64,000 bases of DNA, taken from positions 151,955,990 to 152,019,989 of the forward strand of contig NC_081553.1 of assembly GCF_963082655.1 (NCBI RefSeq), read 5' to 3'. Made by a program: the position numbers and the translations under genes. The stretch is from Stomoxys calcitrans (Eukaryota > Arthropoda > Insecta > Diptera > Muscidae). Below the pieces are notes generated by a model, which saw nothing but the letters and a program-made list of their open reading frames with translations, was not told the origin of the DNA and searched no databases. Numbering within the stretch: position 1 is the stretch's first letter; each line of letters begins with the position of its first letter. This document shows, piece after piece, positions 22,384-37,139 of the stretch.

Positions 22384-25300
22384 GTCACTTCCAGAATGAA
22401 CCAACATAAAATTATACTATATCGCGGAAACTGTGAGTGCTAGGTAGACAAAACCAATATGAAATTGTAGATATTATTATTGGCTTTCAAATGAATCAAT
22501 CCAATTGCAAATCGTTTAAGTCGTTTCCGAGAAAAACGAAAATTACATATTCCAACCGCACAAGTCACTTCCAGAATGACCCAACCTAAAAATAATATAT
22601 ATCTCGGAAACGGTAAGAGCTAGATTGACAAAACCAGTATTGAATTGTAGATATTATTATTGGCTTTCAAATGAATCAATCCGATTGCAAATCGCTTAAG
22701 ACGTTTCCGAGAAAATCGAAAATTACATATTCCATCCACACAAGTCACTTCCAGAATGACCCAACCTAAAAATAATCTATATCTCGGAAACGGTAAGACC
22801 TAGGTAGACAAAACCAGTATGGAATTGTAGATATTGTTATTGGCTTTCAAATGAATCAATCCGATTTCAAATCGCTTGAGTCGTTCCCGAAAAAATCGAA
22901 AATTACATATTCCATCTGCACAAGTTACTTCCAGAATGACCCAACCTAAAAATAATCTATATCTCTTAAACGGTAAGAGCTAGATTGACAAAACCAGTAT
23001 TGAATTGTAGATATTATTATTGGCTTTCAAAAGAATCAATCCGATTGCAAATCGCTTAAGTCGTTTCCGAGAAAATCGAAAATTACATATTCCATCCATA
23101 CAAGTCACTTCCAGAATGACCCAACCTAAAAATAATCAATATCTCGGAAACGGTAAGTGCTAGGTAGACAAAACCAGTATGGAATTGTAGATATTATTAT
23201 TGGCTTTCAAATGAATCAATCCGATTGCAAATCGCTTAAGTCGTTTCCGAGAAAAACGAAAATTACATATTGCATCCGCACAAGTCACTTCCAGAATGAC
23301 CCAACCTAAAAATAATCAATATCTCGGAAACGGTAAGTGCTAGGTAGACAAAACCAGTATGGAATTGTAGATATTATTATTGGCTTTCAAATGAATCAAT
23401 CCGATTGCAAATCGCTTAAGTCGTTTCCGAGAAAAACGAAAATTACATATTCCATCCGCACAAGTCACTTCCAGAATGAACCAACATACAATTATTCTAT
23501 ATCTTGGAAACTGTGAGTGCTAGGTTGACAAAACCAGTATGGAATAGTAGATATTATTATTGGCTTTCAAATGAATCAATCCGATTGCAAATCGCTTAAG
23601 TCGTTTCCGAGAAAAACGAAAATTATATATTCCATCCGCACAAGTCACTTCCAGAATGACCCAACATAAAATAATCTATAACTCGGAAACGGTAAGTGCT
23701 AGGTAGACATAACCAGTATGGAATTGTAGATATTATTATTGGCTTTCAAACAAATCAATCCAATTGAAAATCGGTTAAGTCGTTTCCGAGCAAATCGAAA
23801 ATTACATATTCCATCCGCACAAGTCACTTCCAGAATGAACCAACATACAATTATTCTATATCTCGGAAACTGTGAGTGCTAGGTAGACAAAACCAGTATG
23901 GAATTGTAGATATTATTATTGGCTTTCAAATGAATCAATCCGATTGCAAATCGCTTAAGTCGTTTACGAGAAAATCGAAAATTACATATACCATCCGCAC
24001 AAGTCACTTCCAGAATGAACCAACATACAATTATTCTATATCGTGGAAACTGTGAGTGCTAGGTAGACAAAACCAGTATGGAATTGTAGATACTATTATT
24101 GGCTTTCAAATGAATCAATCCGATTGCAAATCGCTTAAGTCGTTTCCGAGAAAATCGAAAATTATATATTCCATATGCACAAGTCACTTCCAGAATGACC
24201 AAACCTAAAAATAATCAATATCTCGGAAACGGTAAGTGCTAGGTAGACAAAACCAGTATTGAATTGTAGATATTATTATTGGCTTTCAAATGAATCAATC
24301 CGATTGCAAATCGCTTAAGTCGTTTCCGAGAAAATCGAAAATTACATATTCCATCCATACAAGTCACTTCCAGAATGACCCAACATAAAATAATCTATAA
24401 CTCGGAAACGGTAAGTGCTAGGTAGACATAACCAGTATGGAGTTGTAGATATTATTATTGGCTTTCAAACAAATCAATCCAATTGCAAATCGGTTAAGTC
24501 GTTTCCGAGAAAAACGAAAATTAAATATTCCATCCGCACAAGTCACTTCCAGAATGAACCAACATAAAATTATACTATATCGCGGAAACTGTGAGTGCTA
24601 GGTAGACAAAACCAATATGAAATTGTAGATATTATTATTGGCTTTCAAATGAATCAATCCAATTGCAAATCGTTTAAGTCGTTTCCGAGAAAAACGAAAA
24701 TTACATATTCCAACCGCACAAGTCACTTCCAGAATGACCCAACCTAAAAATAATATATATCTCGGAAACGGTAAGAGCTAGATTGACAAAACCAGTATTG
24801 AATTGTAGATATTATTATTGGCTTTCAAATGAATCAATCCGATTGCAAATCGCTTAAGACGTTTCCGAGAAAATCGAAAATTACATATTTCATCCACACA
24901 AGTCACTTCCAGAATGACCCAACCTAAAAATAATCTATATCTCGGAAACGGTAAGACCTAGGTAGACAAAACCAGTATGGAATTGTAGATATTGTTATTG
25001 GCTTTCAAATGAATCAATCCGATTTCAAATCGCTTGAGTCGTTCCCGAAAAAATCGAAAATTACATATTCCATCTGCACAAGTCACTTCCAGAATGACCC
25101 AACCTAAAAATAATCTATATCTCGGAAACGGTAAGACCTAGGTAGACAAAACCAGTATGGAATTATAGATATTATTATTGGCTTTCAAAAGAATCAATCC
25201 GATTGCAAATCGCTTAAGTCGTTTCCGAGAAAATCGAAAATTACATATTCCATCCATACAAGTCACTTCCAGAATGACCCAACCTAAAAATAATCAATAT

Positions 25301-27060
25301 CTCGGAAACGGTAAGTGCTAGGTAGACAAAACCAGTATGGAATTGTAGATATTATTATTGGCTTTCAAATGAATCAATCCGATTGCAAATCGCTTAAGTC
25401 GTTTCCGAGAAAAACGAAAATTATATATTCCATCCACACAAGTCACTTCCAGAATGACCCAACATAAAATAATCTATAACTCGGAAACGGTAAGTGCTAG
25501 GTAAACATAACCAGTATGGAATTGTAGATATTATTATTGGCTTTCAAACAAATCAATCCAATTGCAAATCGGTTAAGTCGTTTCCGAGCAAATCGAAAAT
25601 TACATATTCCATCCGCACAAGTCACTTCCAGAATGAACCAACATAAAATTATTCTATATCTCGGAAACTGTGAGTGCTAGGTAGACAAAACCAGTATGGA
25701 ATTGTAGATATTATTATTGGCTTTCAAATGAATCAATCCGATTGCAAATCGCTTAAGTCGTTTACGAGAAAATCGAAAATTACATATACCATCCGCACAA
25801 GTCACTTCCAGAATGAACCAACATACAATTATTCTATATCGTGGAAACTGTGAGTGCTAGGTAGACAAAACCAGTATGGAATTGTAGATACTATTATTGG
25901 CTTTCAAATGAATCAATCCGATTTCAAATCGCTTAAGTCGTTTCCGAGAAAATCGAAAATTATATATTCCATATGCACAAGTCACTTCCAGAATGACCAA
26001 ACCTAAAAATAATCAATATCTCGGAAACGGTAAGTGCTAGGTAGACAAAACCAGTATGGAATTGTAGATATTATTATTGGCTTTCAAATGAATCAATCCG
26101 ATTGCAAATCGCTTAAGTCGTTTCCGAGAAAAACGAAAATTACATATTCCATCCGCACAAGTCACTTCCAGAATGACCCAACCTAAAAATAATCTATATC
26201 TCGGAAACGGTAAGAGCTAGATTGACAAAACCAGTATTGAATTGTAGATATTATTATTGGCTTTCAAATGAATCAATCCGATTGCAAATCGCTTAAGTCG
26301 TTTCCGAGAAAATCGAAAATTACATATTCCGTCCATACAAGTCACTTCCAGAATGACCCAACCTAAAAATAATCTATATCTCGGAAACGGTAAGAGCTAG
26401 GTAGACAAAACCAGTATGGAATTGTAGATATTGTTATTGGCTTTCAAATGAATCAATCCGATTGCAAATCGCTTAAGTCGTTTCCGAGGAAAACGAAAAT
26501 TACATATTGCATCCGCACAAGTCACTTCCAGAATGAACCAACATAAAATTATTCTATATCTCTGAAACTGTGAGTACTAGGTAGACAAAACCAGTATGGA
26601 ATTGTAAATATTATTATTGGCTTTCAAATGAATCAATCCGATTGCAAATCGCTTAAGTCGTTTCTGAGAAAAACGAAAATTACATATTGCATCCGCACAA
26701 GTCACTTCCAGAATGAACCAACATAAAAATAATCTATATCTCGGAAACGGTAAGACCTAGGTAGACAAAACCAGTATGGAATTGTAGATATTGTTATTGG
26801 CTTTCAAATGAATCAATCCGATTTCAAATCGCTTGAGTCGTTCCCGAAAAAATCGAAAATTACATATTCCATCTGCACAAGTCATTTCCAGAATGACCCA
26901 ACCTAAAAATAATCTATATCTCGGAAACGGTAAGACCTAGGTAGACAAAACCAGTATGGAATTATAGATATTATTATTGGCTTTCAAAAGAATCAATCCG
27001 ATTGCAAATCGCTTAAGTCGTTTCCGAGAAAATCGAAAATTACATATTCCATCCGCACAA
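22384..27060. repeat. Mixed block with local 10-monomer (1798 bp) similarity
   Basis: About 23644-24240 matches 25442-26038 with a 1798 bp shift (tatcgtgg unit at 24041/25839, gtagatactatt, atatgcacaag). The B, C with tatcgcgg, A with aatatatatc trio recurs at 22384 and 24540. From 26341 units with ccgaggaaaacg, ctctgaaactg and tttctgag appear and dominate up to about 34000. No gene seen. Confidence 0.65.
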
Positions 27061-30000
27061 GTCACTTCCAGAATGACCCAACCTAAAAATAATCAATATC
27101 TCGGAAACGGTAAGTGCTAGGTAGACAAAACCAGTATGGAATTGTAGATATTATTATTGGCTTTCAAATGAATCAATCCGATTGCAAATCGCTTAAGTCG
27201 TTTCCGAGAAAAACGAAAATTACATATTCCATCCGCACAAGTCACTTCCAGAATGAACCAACATACAATTATTCTATATCTTGGAAACTGTGAGTGCTAG
27301 GTTGACAAAACCAGTATGGAATTGTAGATATTATTATTGGCTTTCAAATAAATCAATCCGATTGCAAATCGCTTAAGTCGTTTCCGAGAAAAACGAAAAT
27401 TATATATTCCATCCGCACAAGTCACTTCCAGAATGACCCAACATAAAATAATCTATAACTCGGAAACGGTAAGTGCTAGGTAAACATAACCAGTATGGAA
27501 TTGTAGATATTATTATTGGCTTTCAAACAAATCAATCCGATTGCAAATCGCTTAAGTCGTTTCCGAGAAAATCGAAAATTATATATTCCATATGCACAAG
27601 TCACTTCCAGAATGACCAAACCTAAAAATAATCAATATCTCGGAAACGGTAAGTGCTAGGTAGACAAAACCAGTATGGAATTGTAGATATTATTATTGGC
27701 TTTCAAATGAATCAATCCGATTGCAAATCGCTTAAGTCGTTTCCGAGAAAAACGAAAATTACATATTCCATCCGCACAAGTCACTTCCAGAATGACCCAA
27801 CCTAAAAATAATCTATATCTCGGAAACGGTAAGAGCTAGATTGACAAAACCAGTATTGAATTGTAGATATTATTATTGGCTTTCAAATGAATCAATCCGA
27901 TTGCAAATCGCTTAAGTCGTTTCCGAGAAAATCGAAAATTACATATTCCATCCATACAAGTCACTTCCAGAATGACCCAACCTAAAAATAATCTATATCT
28001 CGGAAACGGTAAGAGCTAGGTAGACAAAACCAGTATGGAATTGTAGATATTGTTATTGGCTTTCAAATGAATCAATCCGATTGCAAATCGCTTAAGTCGT
28101 TTCCGAGGAAAACGAAAATTACATATTGCATCCGCACAAGTCACTTCCAGAATGAACCAACATAAAATTATTCTATATCTCTGAAACTGTGAGTACTAGG
28201 TAGACAAAACCAGTATGGAATTGTAAATATTATTATTGGCTTTCAAATGAATCAATCCGATTGCAAATCGCTTAAGTCGTTTCTGAGAAAAACGAAAATT
28301 ACATATTGCATCCGCACAAGTCACTTCCAGAATGAACCAACATAAAATTAGTCTATATCTCGGAAACTGTGAGTGCTAGGTAGACAAAACCAGTATGAAA
28401 TTGTAGATATTATTATTGGCTTTCAAATGAATCAATCCGATTGCAAATCGCTTAAGTCGTTTCCGAGAAAAACGAAAATTACATATTCCATCCGCACAAG
28501 TCACTTCCAGAATGACCCAACCTAAAATAATCTATAACTCGGAAACGGTAAGTGCTAGGTAGACAAAACCAGTATGGAATTGTAGATATTGTTATTGGCT
28601 TTCAAATGAATCAATCCGATTGCAAATCGCTTAAGTCGTTTCCGAGGAAAACGAAAATTACATATTGCATCCGCACAAGTCACTTCCAGAATGAACCAAC
28701 ATAAAATTATTCTATATCTCTGAAACTGTGAGTACTAGGTAGACAAAACCAGTATGGAATTGTAAATATTATTATTGGCTTTCAAATGAATCAATCCGAT
28801 TGCAAATCGCTTAAGTCGTTTCTGAGAAAAACGAAAATTACATATTGCATCCGCACAAGTCACTTCCAGAATGAACCAACATAAAAATAATCTATATCTC
28901 GGAAACGGTAAGACCTAGGTAGACAAAACCAGTATGGAATTGTAGATATTGTTATTGGCTTTCAAATGAATCAATCCGATTTCAAATCGCTTGAGTCGTT
29001 CCCGAAAAAATCGAAAATTACATATTCCATCCGCACAAGTCATTTCCAGAATGACCCAACCTAAAAATAATCTATATCTCGGAAACGGTAAGACCTAGGT
29101 AGACAAAACCAGTATGGAATTATAGATATTATTATTGGCTTTCAAAAGAATCAATCCGATTGCAAATCGCTTAAGTCGTTTCCGAGAAAATCGAAAATTA
29201 CATATTCCATCCATACAAGTCACTTCCAGAATGACCCAACCTAAAAATAATCAATATCTCGGAAACGGTAAGTGCTAGGTAGACAAAACCAGTATGGAAT
29301 TGTAGATATTATTATTGGCTTTCAAATGAATCAATCCGATTGCAAATCGCTTAAGTCGTTTCCGAGAAAAACGAAAATTACATATTCCAACCGCACAAGT
29401 CACTTCCAGAATGACCCAACCTAAAAATAATCAATATCTCGGAAACGGTAAGTGCTAGGTAGACAAAACCAGTATGGAATTGTAGATATTATTATTGGCT
29501 TTCAAATGAATCAATCCGATTGCAAATCGCTTAAGTCGTTTCCGAGAAAAACGAAAATTACATATTCCATCCGCACAAGTCACTTCCAGAATGAACCAAC
29601 ATACAATTATTCTATATCTTGGAAACTGTGAGTGCTAGGTTGACAAAACCAGTATGGAATTGTAGATATTATTATTGGCTTTCAAATGAATCAATCCGAT
29701 TGCAAATCGCTTAAGTCGTTTCCGAGAAAAACGAAAATTATATATTCCATCCGCACAAGTCACTTCCAGAATGACCCAACATAAAATAATCTATAACTCG
29801 GAAACGGTAAGTGCTAGGTAAACATAACCAGTATGGAATTGTAGATATTATTATTGGCTTTCAAACAAATCAATCCGATTGCAAATCGCTTAAGTCGTTT
29901 CCGAGAAAATCGAAAATTATATATTCCATACGCACAAGTCACTTCCAGAATGACCAAACCTAAAAATAATCAATATCTCGGAAACGGTAAGTGCTAGGTA

Positions 30001-30900
30001 GACAAAACCAGTATGGAATTGTAGATATTATTATTGGCTTTCAAATGAATCAATCCGATTGCAAATCGCTTAAGTCGTTTCCGAGAAAAACGAAAATTAC
30101 ATATTCCATCCGCACAAGTCACTTCCAGAATGACCCAACCTAAAAATAATCTATATCTCGGAAACGGTAAGAGCTAGATTGACAAAACCAGTATTGAATT
30201 GTAGATATTATTATTGGCTTTCAAATGAATCAATCCGATTGCAAATCGCTTAAGTCGTTTCCGAGAAAATCGAAAATTACATATTCCATCCATACAAGTC
30301 ACTTCCAGAATGACCCAACCTAAAAATAATCTATATCTCGGAAACGGTAAGAGCTAGGTAGACAAAACCAGTATGGAATTGTAGATATTGTTATTGGCTT
30401 TCAAATGAATCAATCCGATTGCAAATCGCTTAAGTCGTTTCCGAGGAAAACGAAAATTACATATTGCATCCGCACAAGTCACTTCCAGAATGAACCAACA
30501 TAAAATTTTTCTATATCTCTGAAACTGTGAGTACTAGGTAGACAAAACCAGTATGGAATTGTAAATATTATTATTGGCTTTCAAATGAATCAATCCGATT
30601 GCAAATCGCTTAAGTCGTTTCTGAGAAAAACGAAAATTACATATTGCATCCGCACAAGTCACTTCCAGAATGAACCAACATAAAATTAGTCTATATCTCG
30701 GAAACTGTGAGTGCTAGGTAGACAAAACCAGTATGAAATTGTAGATATTATTATTGGCTTTCAAATGAATCAATCCGATTGCAAGTCGCTTAAGTCGTTT
30801 CCGAGAAAAACGAAAATTACATATTCCATCCGCACAAGTCACTTCCAGAATGACCCAACCTAAAATAATCTATAACTCGGAAACGGTAAGTGCTAGGTAG
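27061..30900. repeat. 13-monomer higher-order repeat, period 2338 bp
   Basis: 27061-28562 matches 29399-30900 with a 2338 bp shift. Marks are gctaggtaaacataacc (27481/29819), ccgaggaaaacg (28107/30445), ctctgaaactg, tttctgag and the hybrid acctaaaataatctataac. Just upstream the shift is 2158 bp (gtcatttcca at 26881/29039), because one class A unit was added in the later copy. A three-unit local duplication (539 bp) repeats the ccgaggaaaacg unit at 28107 and 28646. Confidence 0.8.
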
Positions 30901-32714
30901 ACATAACCAGTATTGCATTGTAGATATTATTATTGGCTTTCAAATGAATCAATTCGATTGCAAATCGCTTAAGACGTTTCCGAGAAAATCGAAAATTACA
31001 TATTCCATCCACACAAGTCACTTCCAGAATGACCCAACCTAAAAATAATCTATATCTCGGAAACGGTAAGACCTAGGTAGACAAAACCAGTATGGAATTG
31101 TAGATATTATTATTGGCTTTCAAATGAATCAATCCGATTTCAAATCGCTTAAGTCGTTTCCGAGAAAATCGAAAATTACATATTCCATCCACACAAGTCA
31201 CTTCCAGAATGACCCAACCTAAAAATAATCTATATCTCGGAAACGGTAAGACCTAGGTAGACAAAACCAGTATGGAATTGTAGATATTGTTATTGGCTTT
31301 CAAATGAATTAATCCGATTTCAAATCGCTTAAGTCTTTCCCGAAAAAATCGAAAATTACATATTCCATCTGCACAAGTTACTTCCCGAATGACCAAACCT
31401 AAAAATAATCAATATCTCGGAAACGGTAAGTGCTAGGTAGACAAAACCAGTATGGAATTGTAGATATTATTATTGGCTTTCAAATGAATCAATCCGATTG
31501 CAAATCGGTTAAGTCGTTTCCGAGAAAAACGAAAATTACATATTCCATCCGCACAAGTCACTTCCAGAATGACCCAACCTAAAAATGATCTATATCTCGG
31601 AAACGGTAAGAGCTAGATTGACAAAACCAGTATTGAATTGTAGATATTATTATTGGCTTTCAAATGAATCAATCCGATTGCAAATCGCTTAAGTCGTTTC
31701 CGAGAAAAACGAAAATTACATATTCCATCCGCACAAGTCACTTCCAGAATGAACCAACATACAATTATTCTATATCTTGGAAACTGTGAGTGCTAGGTTG
31801 ACAAAACCAGTATGGAATTGTAGATATTATTATTGGCTTTCAAATGAATCAATCCGATTGCAAATCGCTTAAGTCGTTCCCGAGAAAAACGAAAATTATA
31901 TATTCCATCCGCACAAGTCACTTCCAGAATGACCCAACATAAAATAATCTATAACTCGGAAACGGTAAGTGCTAGGTAAACATAACCAGTATGGAATTGT
32001 AGATATTATTATTGGCTTTCAAACAAATCAATCCAATTGCAAATCGGTTAAGTCGTTTCCGAGCAAATCGAAAATTACATATTCCATCCGCACAAGTCAC
32101 TTCCAGAATGAACCAACATAAAATTATTCTATATCTCGGAAACTGTGAGTGCTAGGTAGACAAAACCAGTATGGAATTGTAGATATTATTATTGGCTTTC
32201 AAATGAATCAATCCGATTGCAAATCGCTTAAGTCGTTTACGAGAAAATCGAAAATTACATATACCATCCGCACAAGTCACTTCCAGAATGAACCAACATA
32301 CAATTATTCTATATCGTGGAAACTGTGAGTGCTAGGTAGACAAAACCAGTATGGAATTGTAGATACTATTATTGGCTTTCAAATGAATCAATCCGATTGC
32401 AAATCGCTTAAGTCGTTTCCGAGAAAATCGAAAATTATATATTCCATATGCACAAGTCACTTCCAGAATGACCAAACCTAAAAATAATCAATATCTCGGA
32501 AACGGTAAGTGCTAGGTAGACAAAACCAGTATGGAATTGTAGATATTATTATTGGCTTTCAAATGAATCAATCCGATTGCAAATCGCTTAAGTCGTTTCC
32601 GAGAAAAACGAAAATTACATATTCCATCCGCACAAGTCACTTCCAGAATGACCCAACCTAAAAACAATCTATATCTCGGAAACGGTAAGAGCTAGATTGA
32701 CAAAACCAGTATTG
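30901..32714. repeat. Mixed monomer stretch
   Basis: Ordinary units, including a pair of adjacent gacctagg class A units (31018 and 31198), the gaattaatccgatttc with gtctttcccg unit that also occurs at about 7405 and 34726, and a run from about 31740 resembling 25260-26160 and 21180-22080. No gene or insertion seen. Confidence 0.62.
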
Positions 32715-34226
32715 AATTGTAGATATTATTATTGGCTTTCAAATGAATCAATCCGATTGCAAATCGCTTAAGTCGTTTCCGAGAAAATCGAAAATTACAT
32801 ATTCCATCCATACAAGTCACTTCCAGAATGACCCAACCTAAAAATAATCTATATCTCGGAAACGGTAAGAGCTAGGTAGACAAAACCAGTATGGAATTGT
32901 AGATATTGTTATTGGCTTTCAAATGAATCAATCCAATTGCAAATCGCTTAAGTCGTTTCCGAGGAAAACGAAAATTACATATTGCATCCGCACAAGTCAC
33001 TTCCAGAATGAACCAACATAAAATTATTCTATATCTCTGAAACTGTGAGTACTAGGTAGACAAAACCAGTATGGAATTGTAAATATTATTATTGGCTTTC
33101 AAATGAATCAATCCGATTGCAAATCGCTTAAGTCGTTTCTGAGAAAAACGAAAATTACATATTGCATCCGCACAAGTCACTTCCAGAATGAACCAACATA
33201 AAATTATGCTATATCTCTGAAACTGTGAGTACTAGGTAGACAAAACCAGTATGGAATTGTAAATATTATTATTGGCTTTCAAATGAATCAATCCGATTGC
33301 AAATCGCTTAAGTCGTTTCCGAGAAAAACGAAAATTACATATTCCATCCGCACAAGTCACTTCCAGAATGACCCAACATAAAATTAGTCTATATCTCGGA
33401 AACTGTGAGTGCTAGGTAGACAAAACCAGTATGAAATTGTAGATATTATTATTGGCTTTCAAATGAATCAATCCGATTGCAAATCGCTTAAGTCGTTTCC
33501 GAGAAAATCGAAAATTACATATTCCATCCATACAAGTCACTTCCAGAATGACCCAACCTAAAAATAATCTATATCTCGGAAACGGTAAGAGCTAGGTAGA
33601 CAAAACCAGTATGGAATTGTAGATATTGTTATTGGCTTTCAAATGAATCAATCCAATTGCAAATCGCTTAAGTCGTTTCCGAGGAAAACGAAAATTACAT
33701 ATTGCATCCGCACAAGTCACTTCCAGAATGAACCAACATAAAATTATTCTATATCTCTGAAACTGTGAGTACTAGGTAGACAAAACCAGTATGGAATTGT
33801 AAATATTATTATTGGCTTTCAAATGAATCAATCCGATTCCAAATCGCTTAAGTCGTTTCTGAGAAAAACGAAAATTACATATTGCATCCGCACAAGTCAC
33901 TTCCAGAATGAACCAACATAAAATTATGCTATATCTCTGAAACTGTGAGTACTAGGTAGACAAAACCAGTATGGAATGGTAAATATTATTATTGGCTTTC
34001 AAATGAATCAATCCGATTGCAAATCGCTTAAGTCGTTTCCGAGAAAAACGAAAATTACATATTCCATCCGCACAAGTCACTTCCAGAATGACCCAACATA
34101 AAATTAGTCTATATCTCGGAAACTGTGAGTGCTAGGTAGACAAAACCAGTATGAAATTGTAGATATTATTATTGGCTTTCAAATGAATCAATCCGATTGC
34201 AAATCGCTTAAGTCGTTTCCGAGAAA
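32715..34226. repeat. Near-identical 4-monomer duplication, period 720 bp
   Basis: About 32715-33506 matches 33435-34226 at exactly 720 bp. By eye I find only two differences: gattgcaaat against gattccaaat (33119/33839) and ggaattgtaa against ggaatggtaa (33258/33978). The unit contains the ccgaggaaaacg, ctctgaaactg and tttctgag subtypes. It is among the least diverged duplications in the window and so probably among the most recent. Confidence 0.88.
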
Positions 34227-34634
34227 AACGAAAATTACATATTCCATCCGCACAAGTCACTTCCAGAATGACCCAACCTAAAATAATCTATAACTCGGAA
34301 ACGGTAAGTGCTAGGTAGACATAACCAGTATCGCATTGTAGATATTATTATTGGCTTTCAAATGAATCAATTCGATTGCAAATCGCTTAAGACGTTTCCG
34401 AGAAAATCGAAAATTACATATTCCATCCACACAAGTCACTTCCAGAATGACCCAACCTAAAAATAATCTATATCTCGGAAACGGTAAGACCTAGGTAGAC
34501 AAAACCAGTATGGAATTGTAGATATTATTATTGGCTTTCAAATGAATCAATCCGATTTCAAATCGCTTAAGTCGTTTCCGAGAAAATCGAAAATTACATA
34601 TTCCATCCACACAAGTCACTTCCAGAATGACCCA

Positions 34635-37139
34635 ACCTAAAAACAATCTATATCTCGGAAACGGTACGACCTAGGTAGACAAAACCAATATGGAATTGTA
34701 GATATTGTTATTGGCTTTCAAATGAATTAATCCGATTTCAAATCGCTTAAGTCTTTCCCGAAAAAATCGAAAATTACATATTCCATCTGCACAAGTTACT
34801 TCCAGAATGACCAAACCTAAAAATAATCAATATCTCGGAAACGGTAAGTGCTAGGTAGACAAAACCAGTATGGAATTGTAGATATTATTATTGGCTTTCA
34901 AATGAATCAATCCGATTGCAAATCGCTTAAGTCGTTTCCGAGAAAAACGAAAATTACACATTCCATCCGCACAAGTCACTTCCAGAATGACCCAACCTAA
35001 AAATAATCTATATCTCGGAAACGGTAAGACCTAGGTAGACAAAACCAGTATGGAATTGTAGATATTATTATTGGCTTTCAAATGAATCAATCCGATTTCA
35101 AATCACTTAAGTCGTTTCCGAGAAAATCGAAAATTACATATTCCATCCATACAAGTCACTTCCAGAATGACCCAACATAAAATAATCTTTAACTCGGAAA
35201 CGGTAAGTGCTAGGTAGACATAACCAGTATTGAATTGTAGATATTATTATTGGCTTTCAAACAAATCAATCCAATTCCAAATCGCTTAAGTCGTTTCCGA
35301 GAAAAACGAAAATTACATATTCCATCCGCACAAGTCACTTCCAGAATGAACCAACATAAAATTATACTATATCTCGGAAACTGTGAGTGCTAGGTAGAAA
35401 AAACCAGTATGGAATTGTAGATATTATTATTGGCTTTCAAATGAATCAATCCGATTGCAAATCGCTTAAGTCGTTTCCGAGAAAAACGAAAATTACATAT
35501 TCCATCCGCACAAGTCACTTCCAGAATGAACCAACATACAATTATTCTATATCTTGGAAACTGTGAGTGCTAGGTTGACAAAACCAGTATGGAATTGTAG
35601 ATATTATTATTGGCTTTCAAATGAATCAATCCGATTGCAAATCGCTTAAGTCGTTTCCGAGAAAAACGAAAATTACATATTGCATCCGCACAAGTCACTT
35701 CCAGAATGAACCAACATAAAATTATTCTATATCTCGGAAACTGTGAGTACTAGGTAGACAAAACCAGTATGGAGTTGTAAATATTATTATTGGCTTTCAA
35801 ATGAATCAATCCGATTGCAAATCGCTTAAGTCGTTTGCGAGAAAAACGAAAATTACATATTCCATCCGCACAAGTCACTTCCAGAATGAACCAACATAAA
35901 AATATTCTATATCTCGGAAACTGTGAGTGCTAGGTAGACAAAACCAGTATGGAATTGTAGATATTATTATTGGCTTTCAAATGAATCAATCCGATTGCAA
36001 ATCGCTTAAGTCGTTTCCGAGAAAAACGAAAATTACATATTCCATTCGCACAAGTCACTTCCAGAATGACCCAACATAAGATTAGTCTATATCTCGGAAA
36101 CTGTGAGTGCTAGGTAGACAAAACCAGTATGAAATTATAGATATTATTATTGGCTTTCAAATGAATCAATCCGATTGCAAATCGCTTAAGTCGTTTCCGA
36201 GAAAAACGAAAATTACATATTTCATCCGCACAAGTCACTTCCAGAATGACCCAACATAAAATAATCTATAACTCGGAAACGGTAAGTGCTAGGTAGACAT
36301 AACCAGTATTGAATTGTAGATATTATTATTGGCTTTCAAATGAATCAATTCGATTGCAAATCGCTTAAGACGTTTCCGAGAAAATCGAAAATTACATATT
36401 CCATCCACACAAGTCACTTCCAGAATGACCCAACCTAAAAATAATCTATATCTCGGAAACGGTAAGACCTAGGTAGACAAAACCAGTATGGAATTGTAGA
36501 TATTGTTATTGGCTTTCAAATGAATCAATCCGATTCCAAATCGCTTAAGTCGTTTCCGAGAAAAACGAAAATTACATATTCCATCCGCACAAGTCACTTC
36601 CAGAATGACCCAACATAAAATTAGTCTATATCTCGGAAACTGTGAGTGCTAGGTAGACAAAACCAGTATGAAATTGTAGATATTATTATTGGCTTTCAAA
36701 TGAATCAATCCGATTGCAAATCGCTTAAGTCGTTTCCGAGAAAAACGAAAATTACATATTCCATCCGCACAAGTCACTTCCAGAATGACCCAACATAAAA
36801 TAATCTATAACTCGGAAACGGTAAGTGCTAGGTAGACATAACCAGTATTGAATTGTAGATATTATTATTGGCTTTCAAACAAATCAATCCAATTGCAAAT
36901 CGGTTAAGTCGTTTCCGAGAAAAACGAAAATTATATATTCCATCCGCACAAGTCACTTCCAGAATGAACCAACATAAAATTATACTATATCTCGGAAACT
37001 GTGAGTGCTAGGTAGAAAAAACCAGTATGGAATTGTAGATATTATTATTGGCTTTCAAATGAATCAATCCGATTGCAAATCGCTTAAGTCGTTTCCGAGA
37101 AAAACGAAAATTACATATTCCATCCGCACAAGTCACTTC
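34635..37139. repeat. Long-range duplicated block, downstream copy (partner at about 7326-9830)
   Basis: Same monomer order as 7326-9830 at a constant 27,309 bp shift. Private changes here include a B unit with aatctttaactcgg (near 35187) and ccaattccaaatcg, both also present near 37344 and 37433, showing that this copy was later duplicated locally. Confidence 0.8.
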
